From contig CAKZPV010000030.1 in NCBI GenBank assembly GCA_937139405.1, forward strand, positions 1 to 59,865: a stretch of DNA of 59,865 bases, in the 5' to 3' direction. The notes beneath the pieces were generated by a model. That model did no database searches and was not told where the DNA came from. It saw only the letters and a list, made by a program, of their open reading frames with translations. Each line of letters starts with the position of its first letter. Positions within the stretch are counted from its first letter, which is position 1. Position numbers and translations under genes: made by a program. Positions 36,101-44,614 of the stretch are shown here, in pieces. Origin of the DNA: an uncultured Nitrospirota bacterium. Its GTDB lineage: Bacteria > Nitrospirota > Nitrospiria > Nitrospirales > UBA8639.

Positions 36101-36261
36101 GCTGTATTAAAATTAGTGTTGGGCTTTATAAAATGGAGGGTCGCATCATCACTTGGAGAGAACGTTAACATGTCTGTGACATGTTCGTTAGAAACAGCGC
36201 TAATACTGAATAGGCCTATAACCAAAATGATAACAATAACTTGAAACTGTTTTTTTATCAT
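33151..36261 (-). CDS. Secreted multidomain protein: DNRLRE, Ig-like, GH99-like and metallophosphatase
   Basis: 1036 residues with a signal peptide (FQVIVIILVIGLFSISAVS). Domains in order: a DNRLRE-type beta-sandwich (about 30-185; LQLHNHDSSNVGG, WNSAPQ, WDVTSLV); a PKD/Ig-like region (about 290-375); a GH99-like (endo-mannanase/WbsX-type) barrel (about 385-645; AAFYDPWFPQGW, WAIYYRKEG, TFNAWDEGTAIEES); a bacterial Ig-like domain (about 655-735); and a calcineurin-like phosphatase (about 742-1036) with GDFGG, GDMAYS, GNHEED and GHDHDYQRS metal motifs, like purple acid phosphatases. It could act on phosphorylated or mannose-rich extracellular glycans. No sortase or PEP-CTERM anchor is seen. 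Its codon use is AT-richer than its neighbours, suggesting transfer. No ribosome binding site is obvious. Confidence 0.88.
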   Translation of the reverse strand: MIKKQFQVIVIILVIGLFSISAVSNEHVTDMLTFSPSDDATLHFIKPNTNFNTAKLQVDYFSQKHILLKFGVKGIKQRKVVKAVLQLHNHDSSNVGGNLFQAEHNHWVEDSVTWNSAPQKTGHIINAVNKVSAGKSYSWDVTSLVQTNGVYSLRMESPSSDGADYSSKESAEPPQLFLTLSAREPTQYTSPSSKGSSNQTIISPAQAHLTGTIVDDGLPGIMTVEGSRLSGPPTLMTAKPYHAQANVLFQDVENYVLRQPASDEQLGVSDDRTIFVTKENSLSNTSLVLDAGPDANVFLKDSLNLKGIVHDKGVPRRDLSHKWSTVSGPGTVSFSDGSSLRALVKFSTVGSYVLRLSSFDGALIHSDDITITVQSDPSDHNNLTFPVRAAFYDPWFPQGWMVNGSHVSYRPSAGYYDSSEQATVDSHIASFDFAKIDMGIVSWRGRNVQQEAERVPLLLNRTKALSSDLKWAIYYRKEGLESPSVAELKADLAYLQTHYTASQSYAHVNHKPVLFVYNTDDVGCSIVDTWLQAIEEDWHLVLKVFPNYQSCAKQPNSWHQYAPDVAVDHQTGYSMSISPGFWKADESTARLERDLFLWNQNIQELVASKEDWQLITTFNAWDEGTAIEESTEWGTNYLEALTMDGLGGSGNQLVTMSLTPMSANLKIHASRSFTATVEGTTNTNVSWSTSGGTVNGSGHTITYTPPAQEGSYTLTATSIADPSRQVIASINVSTSTSDDIATFAAAGDFGGKNDQAGILMNDMKYRDIDAFLLLGDMAYSQITPELAWCDWVHSYLGNNYPFEIVAGNHEEDSRVDGFIREFAACMPDQMNSETGPGGYSVNFSFDLGPLTVIATSPDLIIDNVDYTYGSGSAERNWLMNTIRTAKSEGDWVAVGMHKNCITIGNKSCEIGQSFAQFLIDEGVDVVLQGHDHDYQRSHSLAMVQAGKFSAGAVADDGSDNEYLRRAGTVFVIVGTVGPSLTTCSHSDSEYEYFAVHFCREEGNSKGYLLMNATDTRMDMEFISVNGTFQDTFSIHE

Positions 36262-37320
36262 TTAGACGGTCCACCCTAAATGCTCTTCCCTGTTACTCTA
36301 TGACGGCGCTAGCTCAAAACAGTCAATCCTTAAACAACTATCTCTTGATCTAGAGGAAAGAAAAGAGTCCGCATATCCCAATCCGCCTAAGATATTAACA
36401 AAAAAAAGACAAGACAAGCATTAAGGCCTAAGCTTGTCTCACCGCATCACATGGCAAAAAAAGGTAAAGAGGCAAAAATCAATGTATGAATCACTGAGAA
36501 TCAATGCACTCTATTTTTGTGCTACCCGCTCACCCAGAACCATTGAGAGCACGTCAGCGAACAATAACGAAAAACAATTTAATGAAAACAGAACGAACGA
36601 AACGGTAGTAAAATAAAATGGCAAGTAAGACGATGGGGGAAACGAGGAGAAGATAAATTAGAAAGAAATCTGTATGTTCACCGGAATACATAAATATGCC
36701 TCTGGAAAATCAAAAATCTACAAGACATATCACATTATGCAAAGTCGAGACCAGTCAAGGCTGAAAATCATAAAATTCCTCTTCTGTAGTTTCCCAAACG
36801 TTAAATATTAAAAAAAAGTTTGCAGTATCATGTACTTATAGTGCTGTCTTTTTCAATTTGACTATGACTAACAGAAGAAACTCTCTCGTCACTCAGACGA
36901 AATTTGAATATTTTGCAAAGAGTAACTGCCAGCAAGTGAAGGGAAAGGCGTACATGTACAGGGTCTATTTTTTAAGAACACCCTACTCAAATTGTGAAAT
37001 ATATCACACATAAGCTTCTGAGGTGTTGAAGAGTCCACGTTGAATGAAAAAAGATGTAGGAAAAGAAGCTGATCGGCTAAACTAAAGGAACCTGAAAATA
37101 CAGGACAAATACCATATCGAAACGCAATTATCCTCCATGTTGTCCGCACAACTTTGGAGCAATCTTCTCTCCCTATTATTCCCATCAGTTTCAACCAAGA
37201 CCCATCTTCGCTATCTTCCAAATTGCTTAAATCTATACATTACTTGAATAAGTTGAGTAGCATGATGTTTCCTTCTAGTATTTCCGACATACAAGGCATC
37301 TCTAGGCTCCTCCTACTAAT
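36262..37320. other. AT-rich, gene-poor region
   Basis: 1059 bases of markedly AT-rich sequence between the secreted chimera and rsmJ. I find no gene with a ribosome binding site or family match; the longest frame (minus, 36889-37221) looks random. A hairpin with a T-run lies at 36400-36439. The composition suggests acquired or decayed DNA. Confidence 0.5.
36400..36439 (-). terminator. Minus-strand terminator-like hairpin in the AT-rich region
   Basis: AGACAAGC (36412-36419) and GCTTGTCT (36432-36439) pair, and on the minus strand the stem is followed within five bases by eight T. It would stop minus-strand transcription before the secreted chimera gene, yet no clear gene lies upstream of it. 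Confidence 0.5.
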
Positions 37321-37980
37321 ATGAACTATTCTCTCCAAATGATAAACCAACAATTGCAATTAGTGGACTTAGATCAAGTAGACATGGCACCGTTGATCAT
37401 TGATTTCATCTCCGGGAAAATGTCTTATCGGAGAAAATATGGTCATGCGGGTGGCGAAGCCATCAGTAGAGCAGTCGGGATCAAAAAAGGCCATCGCCCG
37501 AATATCGTGGATGCCACGGCCGGTCTAGGTCGCGATGCTTTTGTGCTAGCGACCTTGGGATGTCGAGTGCATATGATCGAACGATCCGAGGTGATCACCC
37601 AGCTCTTAAAAGATGCGCTAAGGCGAGCGGAAGAAGACGAAAAGATTGGAACGATGATTAAAGATTACCTCTCTCTCACATTCGGAAATAGTCAGAAAGA
37701 GCTCTTTCATACCCCGTTTGAGCCCGAAGTAATTTACCTCGACCCCATGTTCCCTCATAAAGAGAAATCCGCTCTCGTCAAAAAAGAAATACGAATGTTA
37801 CAGGAAATCATAGGACAGGATGAGGATGCTGATGCATTGCTCAATCTTGCACTAACTATTGCCACCAATCGCGTTGTCGTCAAACGCCCAGCCTATGCAG
37901 ATTTCTTAGCAAGCCTAAAACCCCATACCTCAATCAAAACCAAAAAACACCGATTTGATATTTATCTCATCAAGGCATAA
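37321..37980 (+). CDS. rsmJ: 16S rRNA m2G methyltransferase RsmJ
   Basis: 219 residues, slightly shorter than the E. coli protein. The SAM-binding motif VDATAGLGRDAFVLA is near residue 60, and YLDPMFPHKEKSALVKKEIR near 137 holds the catalytic region diagnostic of RsmJ (YhiQ). The end KTKKHRFDIYLI is also typical. The enzyme methylates the N2 of G1516 in 16S rRNA. The ATG at 37321 lacks a visible ribosome binding site; the frame is closed upstream and no better start is seen. It stands alone, flanked by the AT-rich region and the patatin gene. Confidence 0.92.
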   Translation: MNYSLQMINQQLQLVDLDQVDMAPLIIDFISGKMSYRRKYGHAGGEAISRAVGIKKGHRPNIVDATAGLGRDAFVLATLGCRVHMIERSEVITQLLKDALRRAEEDEKIGTMIKDYLSLTFGNSQKELFHTPFEPEVIYLDPMFPHKEKSALVKKEIRMLQEIIGQDEDADALLNLALTIATNRVVVKRPAYADFLASLKPHTSIKTKKHRFDIYLIKA

Positions 37981-38100
37981 GTCCTGAAATGTATCTTTTC
38001 CTTTGTCATGAATCATTGTTTAGATTAAACTTGGTTTTAAAGAAAACATCCAGTAAATTAGCATCTTAATATTCCCTCGCCAGAAGCACCTCTCTATTTC

Positions 38101-39132
38101 TTGGCCTTAAGGAATTTTGTATTTCAGACCTGTGATTACTTACAAGAGGTCATTATCATTTCCCCAAAATCTCACCAGCAAACTCAAACCGCCCGCGAAG
38201 CCTGGCAAGTCCTTGACAAGAGACGACATGGGGTTGACGACACCGAGACGATTGGCCTAGTTGTCCAAGGTGGCGGAATGCGTGGAGTGTATTCCATGGG
38301 TGCACTTGCAGCTCTTGAGGAAATGGGCTTTTGCCATTGCTTTGATCACCTTGTTGGTTCATCAGCTGGCGCACTGAATGGAGCGTATTTTCTTACTGGC
38401 CAGGCCAGCTATGGAGTCGAGACCTATATTCGCTATTTGTCTAAAAAGAACTTTGTGAACCCTTTTCGCTTTAAAAAAATTGTAGATATTGATTATTTAG
38501 TTGATCAAATTGGAAAGAAGGTCCGTCCCCTTCATCTAGCAAAACTACGATCTTCTCCCACAACGCTCCATATTTCGCTCACCGAACGTTCTCATGCGCA
38601 AACCCGATGGGTCACGAACCGTACGCCAGACATTGATATCTGGGAAGCCTTCCGTGCGACCGCAGCGATTCCACTCCTCTATAACAAATCCGTGAGGATC
38701 GGAGACAAGCATTATGTTGATGGATCAATCAGCGCGCGTATCCCAATACAACGGATTGCAGAACATGAATGCCGCTATGTCGTAATAATTTTGACGATGC
38801 CGCATTCGCACCGTATCACCCCGACTCACAACTTACTTCAATCACTCACGTGGCCGGCTACTCGTCACTATAGCTCCGCGCTTCGGCAAGCATTTTTTGG
38901 AGAGGACCTAGCTTATAACACCACGAAAGTTAATCTGGCGGGTGAGAATCCACAGATTCCTGGATATCATAATCGAGTCATAGTCATTTCCCCGCAACAT
39001 TCGCCAGAGATGTTTTCCACAATCACGACCAACCCCAAGCAATTATTGCAAGGCGCGCTACAAGCCAGAGAAGATACCTGGCGTGCATTTGGACAAATAC
39101 CACCCGCCATTGCCAATCCATTTGCAGCCTGA
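38101..39132 (+). CDS. Patatin-like phospholipase
   Basis: Up to 343 residues. The oxyanion loop GGGMRGVYSMG, the nucleophile elbow GSSAGALNG (Ser in G-x-S-x-G) and the VDGSIS motif with the catalytic Asp make a complete Ser-Asp dyad. It is a patatin of the YjjU type, hydrolysing acyl esters of phospholipids; no signal peptide is seen. The start is uncertain: the only standard candidate in the long frame is a TTG at 38101 without a ribosome binding site, while AAGAGG at about 38143 precedes in-frame ATT and ATC codons. Neighbouring glycerophosphodiesterase (39862) suggests linked lipid turnover. Confidence 0.88.
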   Translation: MALRNFVFQTCDYLQEVIIISPKSHQQTQTAREAWQVLDKRRHGVDDTETIGLVVQGGGMRGVYSMGALAALEEMGFCHCFDHLVGSSAGALNGAYFLTGQASYGVETYIRYLSKKNFVNPFRFKKIVDIDYLVDQIGKKVRPLHLAKLRSSPTTLHISLTERSHAQTRWVTNRTPDIDIWEAFRATAAIPLLYNKSVRIGDKHYVDGSISARIPIQRIAEHECRYVVIILTMPHSHRITPTHNLLQSLTWPATRHYSSALRQAFFGEDLAYNTTKVNLAGENPQIPGYHNRVIVISPQHSPEMFSTITTNPKQLLQGALQAREDTWRAFGQIPPAIANPFAA

Positions 39133-39302
39133 GGCTACTCATACATTGAAACCCTTCACACAATTACAATCGAAGTTTTTCTTTTCCAGATAAGAAACGA
39201 TCTTTGTCAGTTAGTTGAGCATGATTGCTTCAAATCTTTCACTCGGGCACAATCATTTTTTATTTTCATGATCGACCTGCTCTGTAAAGAAAGGGCATTA
39301 TT

Positions 39303-39836
39303 ATGTCCCCATTTGTTGATCGGATGATGCGAGCAGCCAAGCTCGATGTTCAGCTGTATGAAGAAGTCGAAGCCGACAAGAGTTCCATGAGCCAAGCCAT
39401 GATCGTCGTGGTGTTATCCAGCGTGGCTGGCGGCATCGGGTTTATGCAAGATGCAGGTCTGATGGGGCTGTTAATCGGCACAGTTGGGTCCTTGTTCGGA
39501 TGGTATATCTGGGCGTTTTTGACCTACATCATTGGCACAAAACTTCTGCCAGAACCACAAACCTCTGCTGATCATGGGGAACTACTCCGAACAATTGGCT
39601 TTTCCAGTGCTCCAGGGATCATCCGAATATTCGGTGTCATTCCAGGCTTAAGCAGCCTGGTCAATCTTCTGGCCGGTGTCTGGATGCTCATTGCCATGGT
39701 AATTGCCGTGCGCCAAGCCTTGGATTATCACAGTACATACCGCGCCATGGGTGTATGTCTGATTGGCTGGATTGTGCAGGCCATCATTCTTGCCTTGATT
39801 ATGACAATGATGGGTGGTATGCCTGAGCCCGCATGA
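39303..39836 (+). CDS. Yip1 family membrane protein
   Basis: 177 residues, with AAAGGG upstream. The N-terminus (MSPFVDRMMRAAKLDVQLYE, then EVEAD) is typical of bacterial Yip1-domain proteins. About five hydrophobic segments follow (AMIVVVLSSVAGGIGFM, LIGTVGSLFGWYIWAFLTYIIG, a re-entrant FSSAPGIIRIFGVIPG, VWMLIAMVIAVRQAL, CLIGWIVQAIILALIM). The family has no firm bacterial function. It ends 25 bases before the glycerophosphodiesterase start and may be co-transcribed with it. Confidence 0.85.
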   Translation: MSPFVDRMMRAAKLDVQLYEEVEADKSSMSQAMIVVVLSSVAGGIGFMQDAGLMGLLIGTVGSLFGWYIWAFLTYIIGTKLLPEPQTSADHGELLRTIGFSSAPGIIRIFGVIPGLSSLVNLLAGVWMLIAMVIAVRQALDYHSTYRAMGVCLIGWIVQAIILALIMTMMGGMPEPA

Positions 39837-39861
39837 GAAAACCCATAGGATAAGAAACGCG

Positions 39862-40854
39862 ATGAAAGGCCCTCACATGGTCACTGAGTCCAAACAAACC
39901 TCAACACAATTATTCAGAGCCACACTCGTCGGTCTCGTACTGTGGCTAGGAAGTGCTTCACCAACTGTTGCCTATGAACTCCGTCCCTCGCCCAAACCCG
40001 ATCTACCAAAACGCGGGATTTCCGCACACCGTGGCGGCCTGCTGGGTTGTCCAGTGAATACAATTGGAGCGTTTCAGCGCGCGGTCTGCCAAGGTGTCCA
40101 TCAAATCGAGCTTGATGTTCGTGCGACCGAAGATAATGTGATCGTCATCGCACATGATGACCAGATAACCGGCCAACATCAAACATTACAGATCTCTGAA
40201 TCAACCATCGACCAGCTACGAAAGCTAGAGCTTCCAGCATGTGCAGGAGCGCCAGAGAAGAATGAACACATACCAACATTCGAAGAAGCTCTTGCCATGA
40301 TGCCTGAGAATATCTGGGTTAATGTAGATATCAAAAATAATGATCCTCGCGTCGGCAAGCTGGTGGCTGAAACCGTCGGCAGAGCCCATCGCTTTGATCA
40401 GGTCATGTTCGCCGCACGAGACAAGGCTGTACCCACAATACGACAGGTTGCTAAGGAAGCTGAAAGCCAAAGCTGGATCGTGAATATGAATCGGAAACTG
40501 TTCCGTTGTCAGTATGTGAATGCCACAATCAATTCGTGTGCTGAATTTATCCAACTCGTAGAATTACCCTATATACCCTTTGTACGTGGCAAACCAAACC
40601 ACGACACCATGGAACGCCTGAAGGACGCTGGAGTAAGGGTTAATTATTCATGGTTAAGAGCAGAAGAGGAGGAAAAACTCAAGGAAGAATTACAAGACTT
40701 ATTTAACCGGAAAATCGATTTCGTTCTGGTGGATCACGTAGAGCAGGCTATGAAAGCGGCAGACACCCTGGGCATTCCTCGGCTCATTCCATACTGGAAT
40801 CATGCGACACTCAAAACCGACCAAGCACCATTCCATTGCCCATTGGCTCAGTGA
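39862..40854 (+). CDS. Glycerophosphodiester phosphodiesterase, exported
   Basis: 330 residues from the ATG at 39862 (an ATG at 39877, preceded by AAAGG, is equally plausible). A signal peptide (TLVGLVLWLGSASPTVAYE) precedes a GDPD TIM barrel: His56-Arg57 (SAHRGG), Glu83 and Asp85 (IELDV), and His98 (IAHDD) form the catalytic and calcium-binding set. It hydrolyses glycerophosphodiesters to glycerol-3-phosphate and an alcohol, in the periplasm. It follows the Yip1-type membrane gene by 25 bases. The patatin two genes upstream could make its substrates. Confidence 0.92.
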   Translation: MKGPHMVTESKQTSTQLFRATLVGLVLWLGSASPTVAYELRPSPKPDLPKRGISAHRGGLLGCPVNTIGAFQRAVCQGVHQIELDVRATEDNVIVIAHDDQITGQHQTLQISESTIDQLRKLELPACAGAPEKNEHIPTFEEALAMMPENIWVNVDIKNNDPRVGKLVAETVGRAHRFDQVMFAARDKAVPTIRQVAKEAESQSWIVNMNRKLFRCQYVNATINSCAEFIQLVELPYIPFVRGKPNHDTMERLKDAGVRVNYSWLRAEEEEKLKEELQDLFNRKIDFVLVDHVEQAMKAADTLGIPRLIPYWNHATLKTDQAPFHCPLAQ

Positions 40855-40884
40855 CGAGACGAATGTCTCATGAAAAAAGAACTA

Positions 40885-40913
40885 TTGTCGCCCGAACAAG
40901 TAGCCACTATGGT
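40885..40913 (+). promoter_or_regulatory. Weak sigma-70-type promoter candidate for the CBS gene
   Basis: TTGTCG (40885-40890), 17 bases, TATGGT (40908-40913); four of six matches in each box. It lies about 80 bases before the four-CBS gene. Confidence 0.3.
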
Positions 40914-40991
40914 ACAATGTCCGACCGTGTATCAAACATGTACAACCAGGAATTCTCACCTTCAACTATTTAACTAAATGGACGTCTCTGT

Positions 40992-41837
40992 ATGAGTAAT
41001 TTTACCTCGGTAGCCATTGAAGAGTTTATGCAACAGGACCTTGAACTTGTCAGCGAATCAACGACTGCCGTAGAAGCGGCCTCACATATGGCGAAGAAAC
41101 GAATAGGCTGCCTCGTGGTTCAAGGAAATGGATTGACTGCCAATCAGCAACCGATCACAGGATTGGTGTCGGAAACCGATTTGGTTCGCAAAGTCATGGC
41201 GGTTGATCAACCTGACCTCACCACTCCGATTGCAAAAATTATGACGAGTCCATTGCACACCATTGCAAGTCATCGCCCCATGCTTGACGCAAGTCATATC
41301 ATGGAAAAACAGGGCGTGCGCCATCTGTGCGTCGCAAAAGATGAGGAAATCGTCGGGCTAATTTCGATTCGTGACCTGGTCCGATATTTTGTGTATGCAG
41401 AATCAGGGCCCATCCGGGAATTGGATAATGTCTATCGTCCCCTGAGCGTCTTGATGCAAACATCTATTGAAACCATTGATGGCAACGTTCCCGTCCGAGA
41501 AGCCGCACAACAAATGTCCACAAAAAAGATCGGGGCCCTCTTGGTCCAGCAGAATGGAGACCTCAAAGGCATTGTGACCGAACGCGATCTGGTCCAAAAG
41601 GTATTAGGTGAGGAAGAGGATGCCAACCAGCTTACCGTCAAAGCTGTGATGAACCACCCACTTATTGATATTGATATTAATCGAACGATCCATGATGCCA
41701 GTGACCTCATGGCAGACAAATGGATCCGGCATCTGCCTGTGACAGAAAACCACAAAATTGTGGGAATTCTCTCGGTGCGAGATCTCATCCGCATGATCGC
41801 TATTCGCGACCGCCCAAGATTTCTCCGGCAACAATGA
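40992..41837 (+). CDS. Four-CBS-domain protein
   Basis: 281 residues made only of two tandem CBS pairs (four CBS domains). Repeated signatures include the segment from MAKKRIGCLVVQ to GLVSETDLVRKVM, VRHLCVAKDEEIVGLISIRD, MSTKKIGALLVQ to GIVTERDLVQKVL, and IRHLPVTENHKIVGILSVRD. CBS pairs bind adenine nucleotides and sense energy state. There is no fused enzymatic domain, so it probably regulates a partner protein. It is soluble, and stands alone between the glycerophosphodiesterase and a zinc-ribbon gene. Confidence 0.93.
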   Translation: MSNFTSVAIEEFMQQDLELVSESTTAVEAASHMAKKRIGCLVVQGNGLTANQQPITGLVSETDLVRKVMAVDQPDLTTPIAKIMTSPLHTIASHRPMLDASHIMEKQGVRHLCVAKDEEIVGLISIRDLVRYFVYAESGPIRELDNVYRPLSVLMQTSIETIDGNVPVREAAQQMSTKKIGALLVQQNGDLKGIVTERDLVQKVLGEEEDANQLTVKAVMNHPLIDIDINRTIHDASDLMADKWIRHLPVTENHKIVGILSVRDLIRMIAIRDRPRFLRQQ

Positions 41838-42046
41838 TACACCTGACGAAATCTATGCAGGCATCATGTATTCCCGAGACATGACTTCGGAGAGCATCAT
41901 AGCCAACCTGCCTTAATAGCTTGAGGAGACGATAACTTCAGCGCTTCTCACATATCTTGGGCATATGTTTCCGTTAGCTCGTTATGGCATACTTGCTGGA
42001 ACGCATACGTTGTCAATTAGATTCATCCTGTTAAAAGGAGGTATCC

Positions 42047-42406
42047 ATGGGACCAACGAAAGCTGTCGTGAGAGATGCGGGCATCTATGATGCCAAAACT
42101 GGCAAACTGATCAAGGATGGGCTCACAACCCCTGAAGCCATTCAAGATTATGTAACCCACCATTATCTTGTACTTCCTGTCGTGAATAAAGTCTGCCAAC
42201 CGTGGTTACTGGACGGCCAACCGATTTATTGCCTACGAGGCACTCGATATGAAAACCTCCAAGATGAAGTCCTACACTTAGCGCGATGTCCGGATTGTGG
42301 CGGCATGGGCATCCGGGATGATGAACCAATCGTTGAATCTGACTGTATCCGATGCGTGTCTTGCGGCCATGAATTTGATACTCGCTTAGAAATGATGGAA
42401 AGTTAG
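42047..42406 (+). CDS. Small zinc-ribbon protein of unknown function
   Basis: 119 residues with an excellent ribosome binding site (AAAAGGAGG). The N-terminal half (DAGIYDAKTGKLIKDGLTTP) is unrecognised. The C-terminal half has a four-Cys zinc ribbon, RCPDCGG ... DCIRCVSCGHEFD. It is soluble. It is one of several small Cys-pair proteins in this window, which may bind nucleic acid or another protein. The gene is convergent with the RbgA gene 36 bases away. Confidence 0.82.
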   Translation: MGPTKAVVRDAGIYDAKTGKLIKDGLTTPEAIQDYVTHHYLVLPVVNKVCQPWLLDGQPIYCLRGTRYENLQDEVLHLARCPDCGGMGIRDDEPIVESDCIRCVSCGHEFDTRLEMMES

Positions 42407-42442
42407 CGATTCCTTCGTCTCACGTCCTAAAAATAGCCTCTC

Positions 42443-43303
42443 CTATATTTTTGTTCGAGACAGACTTTCTGGTGTCTCTAAACTGGTACGACCCAAGATC
42501 CCATTACGATATTCGTGAAGTAGAATTTTTGCCGCTTTTTCCCTGTCCACTCCCCCACCTCTTCCTTTTGAAAGACAGCCTCGTTTGGTTCCAATGACTT
42601 CGATTAAATCTGCGGCGTTCAGATCATTCCCCACGTATCCATACCGTTTTGTGAGCAGGTGAGGATAGCGCGCGAGAAGGATATTCGCGAGAAACTCAGC
42701 AATTTCTTCATCCACAATGATTTTAGCAGTCACGGCATAGATGGTGGCCAGCTTCAAGCCCACAATCGGATCTTCAATTTTGGGCCACAATAGGCCGGGT
42801 GAGTCAATAAGCATCATTCGATCATTCAAGGTATGACGTTGCTGCATTCTGGTCACAGCAGGTTCGTTACCGACTTTTGCCAAGCGACGCTTAATCAGCA
42901 TATTCAAAAACGTCGATTTTCCCACATTGGGAATGCCCATGATGAGCATACGAAGCGGCTTCGTCGAGCTGTTTCGATGAGGAGCGAGAGGCTGACAAAG
43001 ATTCGGCACTTTGTCAGCCTGGCCAGGCTGACTACAGGAGAGGGCCACGGCATGCACCCCGTCTTCCTGGTTGTAGACCTTGAGCCAGTCTTTGGTCACG
43101 ACAGGATCAGCCAGATCCGCTTTATTCAGAACCTTCAAACAAGGCCGTTGGCGATGAAGTCGCAATTCGGCGATCAGGGGATTACTACTAGCTTCTGGCA
43201 TACGCGCATCCAACACTTCAATAACGACATCGATCGCTTCCATCTTCTTTTCCGCTTCTCTCCTCGCGGTATTCATGTGTCCTGGAAACCATTGTATAGC
43301 CAT
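42443..43303 (-). CDS. Ribosome biogenesis GTPase RbgA/YlqF-like
   Basis: 286 residues of a circularly permuted GTPase: G4 NKAD at residues 60-63 precedes G1 GIPNVGKS (123-130) and G3 DSPG (167-170). The N-terminus WFPGHMNTARRE and the early DVVIEVLDARMPEASSNPLI are YlqF/RbgA signatures. The C-terminal helical domain binds the large ribosomal subunit. It is needed for late 50S assembly in bacteria that have it. It lies 63 bases downstream of NnrS on the same strand and may be read from the same transcript. Confidence 0.93.
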   Translation of the reverse strand: MAIQWFPGHMNTARREAEKKMEAIDVVIEVLDARMPEASSNPLIAELRLHRQRPCLKVLNKADLADPVVTKDWLKVYNQEDGVHAVALSCSQPGQADKVPNLCQPLAPHRNSSTKPLRMLIMGIPNVGKSTFLNMLIKRRLAKVGNEPAVTRMQQRHTLNDRMMLIDSPGLLWPKIEDPIVGLKLATIYAVTAKIIVDEEIAEFLANILLARYPHLLTKRYGYVGNDLNAADLIEVIGTKRGCLSKGRGGGVDREKAAKILLHEYRNGILGRTSLETPESLSRTKI

Positions 43304-43366
43304 CGAATGTATTTCCTACGTGAAATTATCCTGTTCCTGTCGTGACAGAACCACGTACCGGTGTGA

Positions 43367-44554
43367 TTATGCGTCCTCTAAATTTGCTCCAAAAAGAATG
43401 GGACCATAGCCAATAGCAAATAACAAATAGGCACCACTCCAACATCCTGCGGCCAACGTAAGGCTATGATCGCCCGACAGATCTAGACTTGGGCCAAAAA
43501 CTCGCAGCATCGCTCCTAGATTTACCAGAAGATAGATAATGACGGTGAGAGGGCCTGCATGCTTGATTCGTCCTGTATGACCTAGACTGGCTCGGGTCAT
43601 GACCGCCAAAGTCATCACTCCTACCGCTCCTGTCGTAAGTGCGTGGAGAGCATCTTCTTGATGGACACCTATACCAAGAATGGCTCCGCCCAGAATCAAA
43701 AAGGACATGGCCAGCCAACCATATCCAACATGGAGAATCAAGACCAAGGGCTCACGCCAGGTGAACCACCCATACCATCGACTCAAACGATAGAGATGGA
43801 GCATTCCAGCAAAGACGAAGGCATATCCAACGCCTGTTGCCTCAGGAGAAATCATCCACGCCACTCCAGAGATTCCGATAAACATAATTGAAAAACCATC
43901 AAAGGGAGAAAAGGGCGCTGGCTGTTTGGGAATAGCATCTTCAGTCAAGAAATCTTCAGTAAAACTTGGAATAATTTTTCCACCAATCAGAGCCAGCAAC
44001 AACATGATAAGTGTCAGGGCCATGCGCACAGCCACGTCAACTGCAGCATGAGTCATCCACAGCCCATGAAAAAGCAGATTGGCATACGCGTACAGACTTA
44101 TTAACACACCCATGGGGAGGCGATTCCAGGCCTTTGAGACAATAAGTTCTCGCCAAACGACCCCTGCCACGACGACAAGAAATGCACCATCAGCAAAAGC
44201 CACGACAAAGGGAGAAAACCACGGAAGTGCTATCGCGAATCGTCCGGCCACCCACAATGTGAGGAGCAGCATCAGGGGAGCTCCCTTCATCGGAGGACGC
44301 TCTGTCCAATTGGGCATAGCGGTGAGGAGGAATCCAGTGATGACACAGGGAAGAAATCCAAAAATCATTTCGTGCACATGCCATGTTCGTGGCGGGAAAA
44401 CCCCCTTCATATCATAGTCTCCGGTTACCATGAGCACCCAAGCAGGAATTGCGAAACCGGCAAAGAACGCAGCACTGAAAAAGAACGGACGAAATCCATA
44501 TGACCAAAAAGCTGGTCCTCTGTAGCACAAATTGGAATTCATAAAATCAGACAT
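43367..44554 (-). CDS. NnrS family heme-copper membrane protein
   Basis: 395 residues with about 12 membrane segments. The N-terminus RGPAFWSYGFRPFFFSAAFFAG and the loop PRTWHVHEMIFGFLPCVI, with its His pair, are diagnostic for NnrS. Other conserved His positions are ALTTGAVGVMTLAVMTRASLGHTGR. NnrS proteins bind heme and copper and protect cells from nitric oxide during denitrification or nitrosative stress. This fits the cytochrome P460 and globin elsewhere in the window. It lies 60 bases downstream of the helicase gene. No FNR/NnrR-type box is convincing upstream. Confidence 0.94.
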   Translation of the reverse strand: MSDFMNSNLCYRGPAFWSYGFRPFFFSAAFFAGFAIPAWVLMVTGDYDMKGVFPPRTWHVHEMIFGFLPCVITGFLLTAMPNWTERPPMKGAPLMLLLTLWVAGRFAIALPWFSPFVVAFADGAFLVVVAGVVWRELIVSKAWNRLPMGVLISLYAYANLLFHGLWMTHAAVDVAVRMALTLIMLLLALIGGKIIPSFTEDFLTEDAIPKQPAPFSPFDGFSIMFIGISGVAWMISPEATGVGYAFVFAGMLHLYRLSRWYGWFTWREPLVLILHVGYGWLAMSFLILGGAILGIGVHQEDALHALTTGAVGVMTLAVMTRASLGHTGRIKHAGPLTVIIYLLVNLGAMLRVFGPSLDLSGDHSLTLAAGCWSGAYLLFAIGYGPILFGANLEDA

Positions 44555-44614
44555 ATTGACCTGAATATTCGGTGACCGTGAGAGACGAGCATCTATGAAA
44601 ATAGCTGTACCAGT

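Noticed and set aside
36889-37221. A 110-codon minus-strand frame in the AT-rich region
   Set aside because: No ribosome binding site, random-looking composition with no motif, and a distance of 450 bases to the nearest terminator-like hairpin. I treat it as chance.
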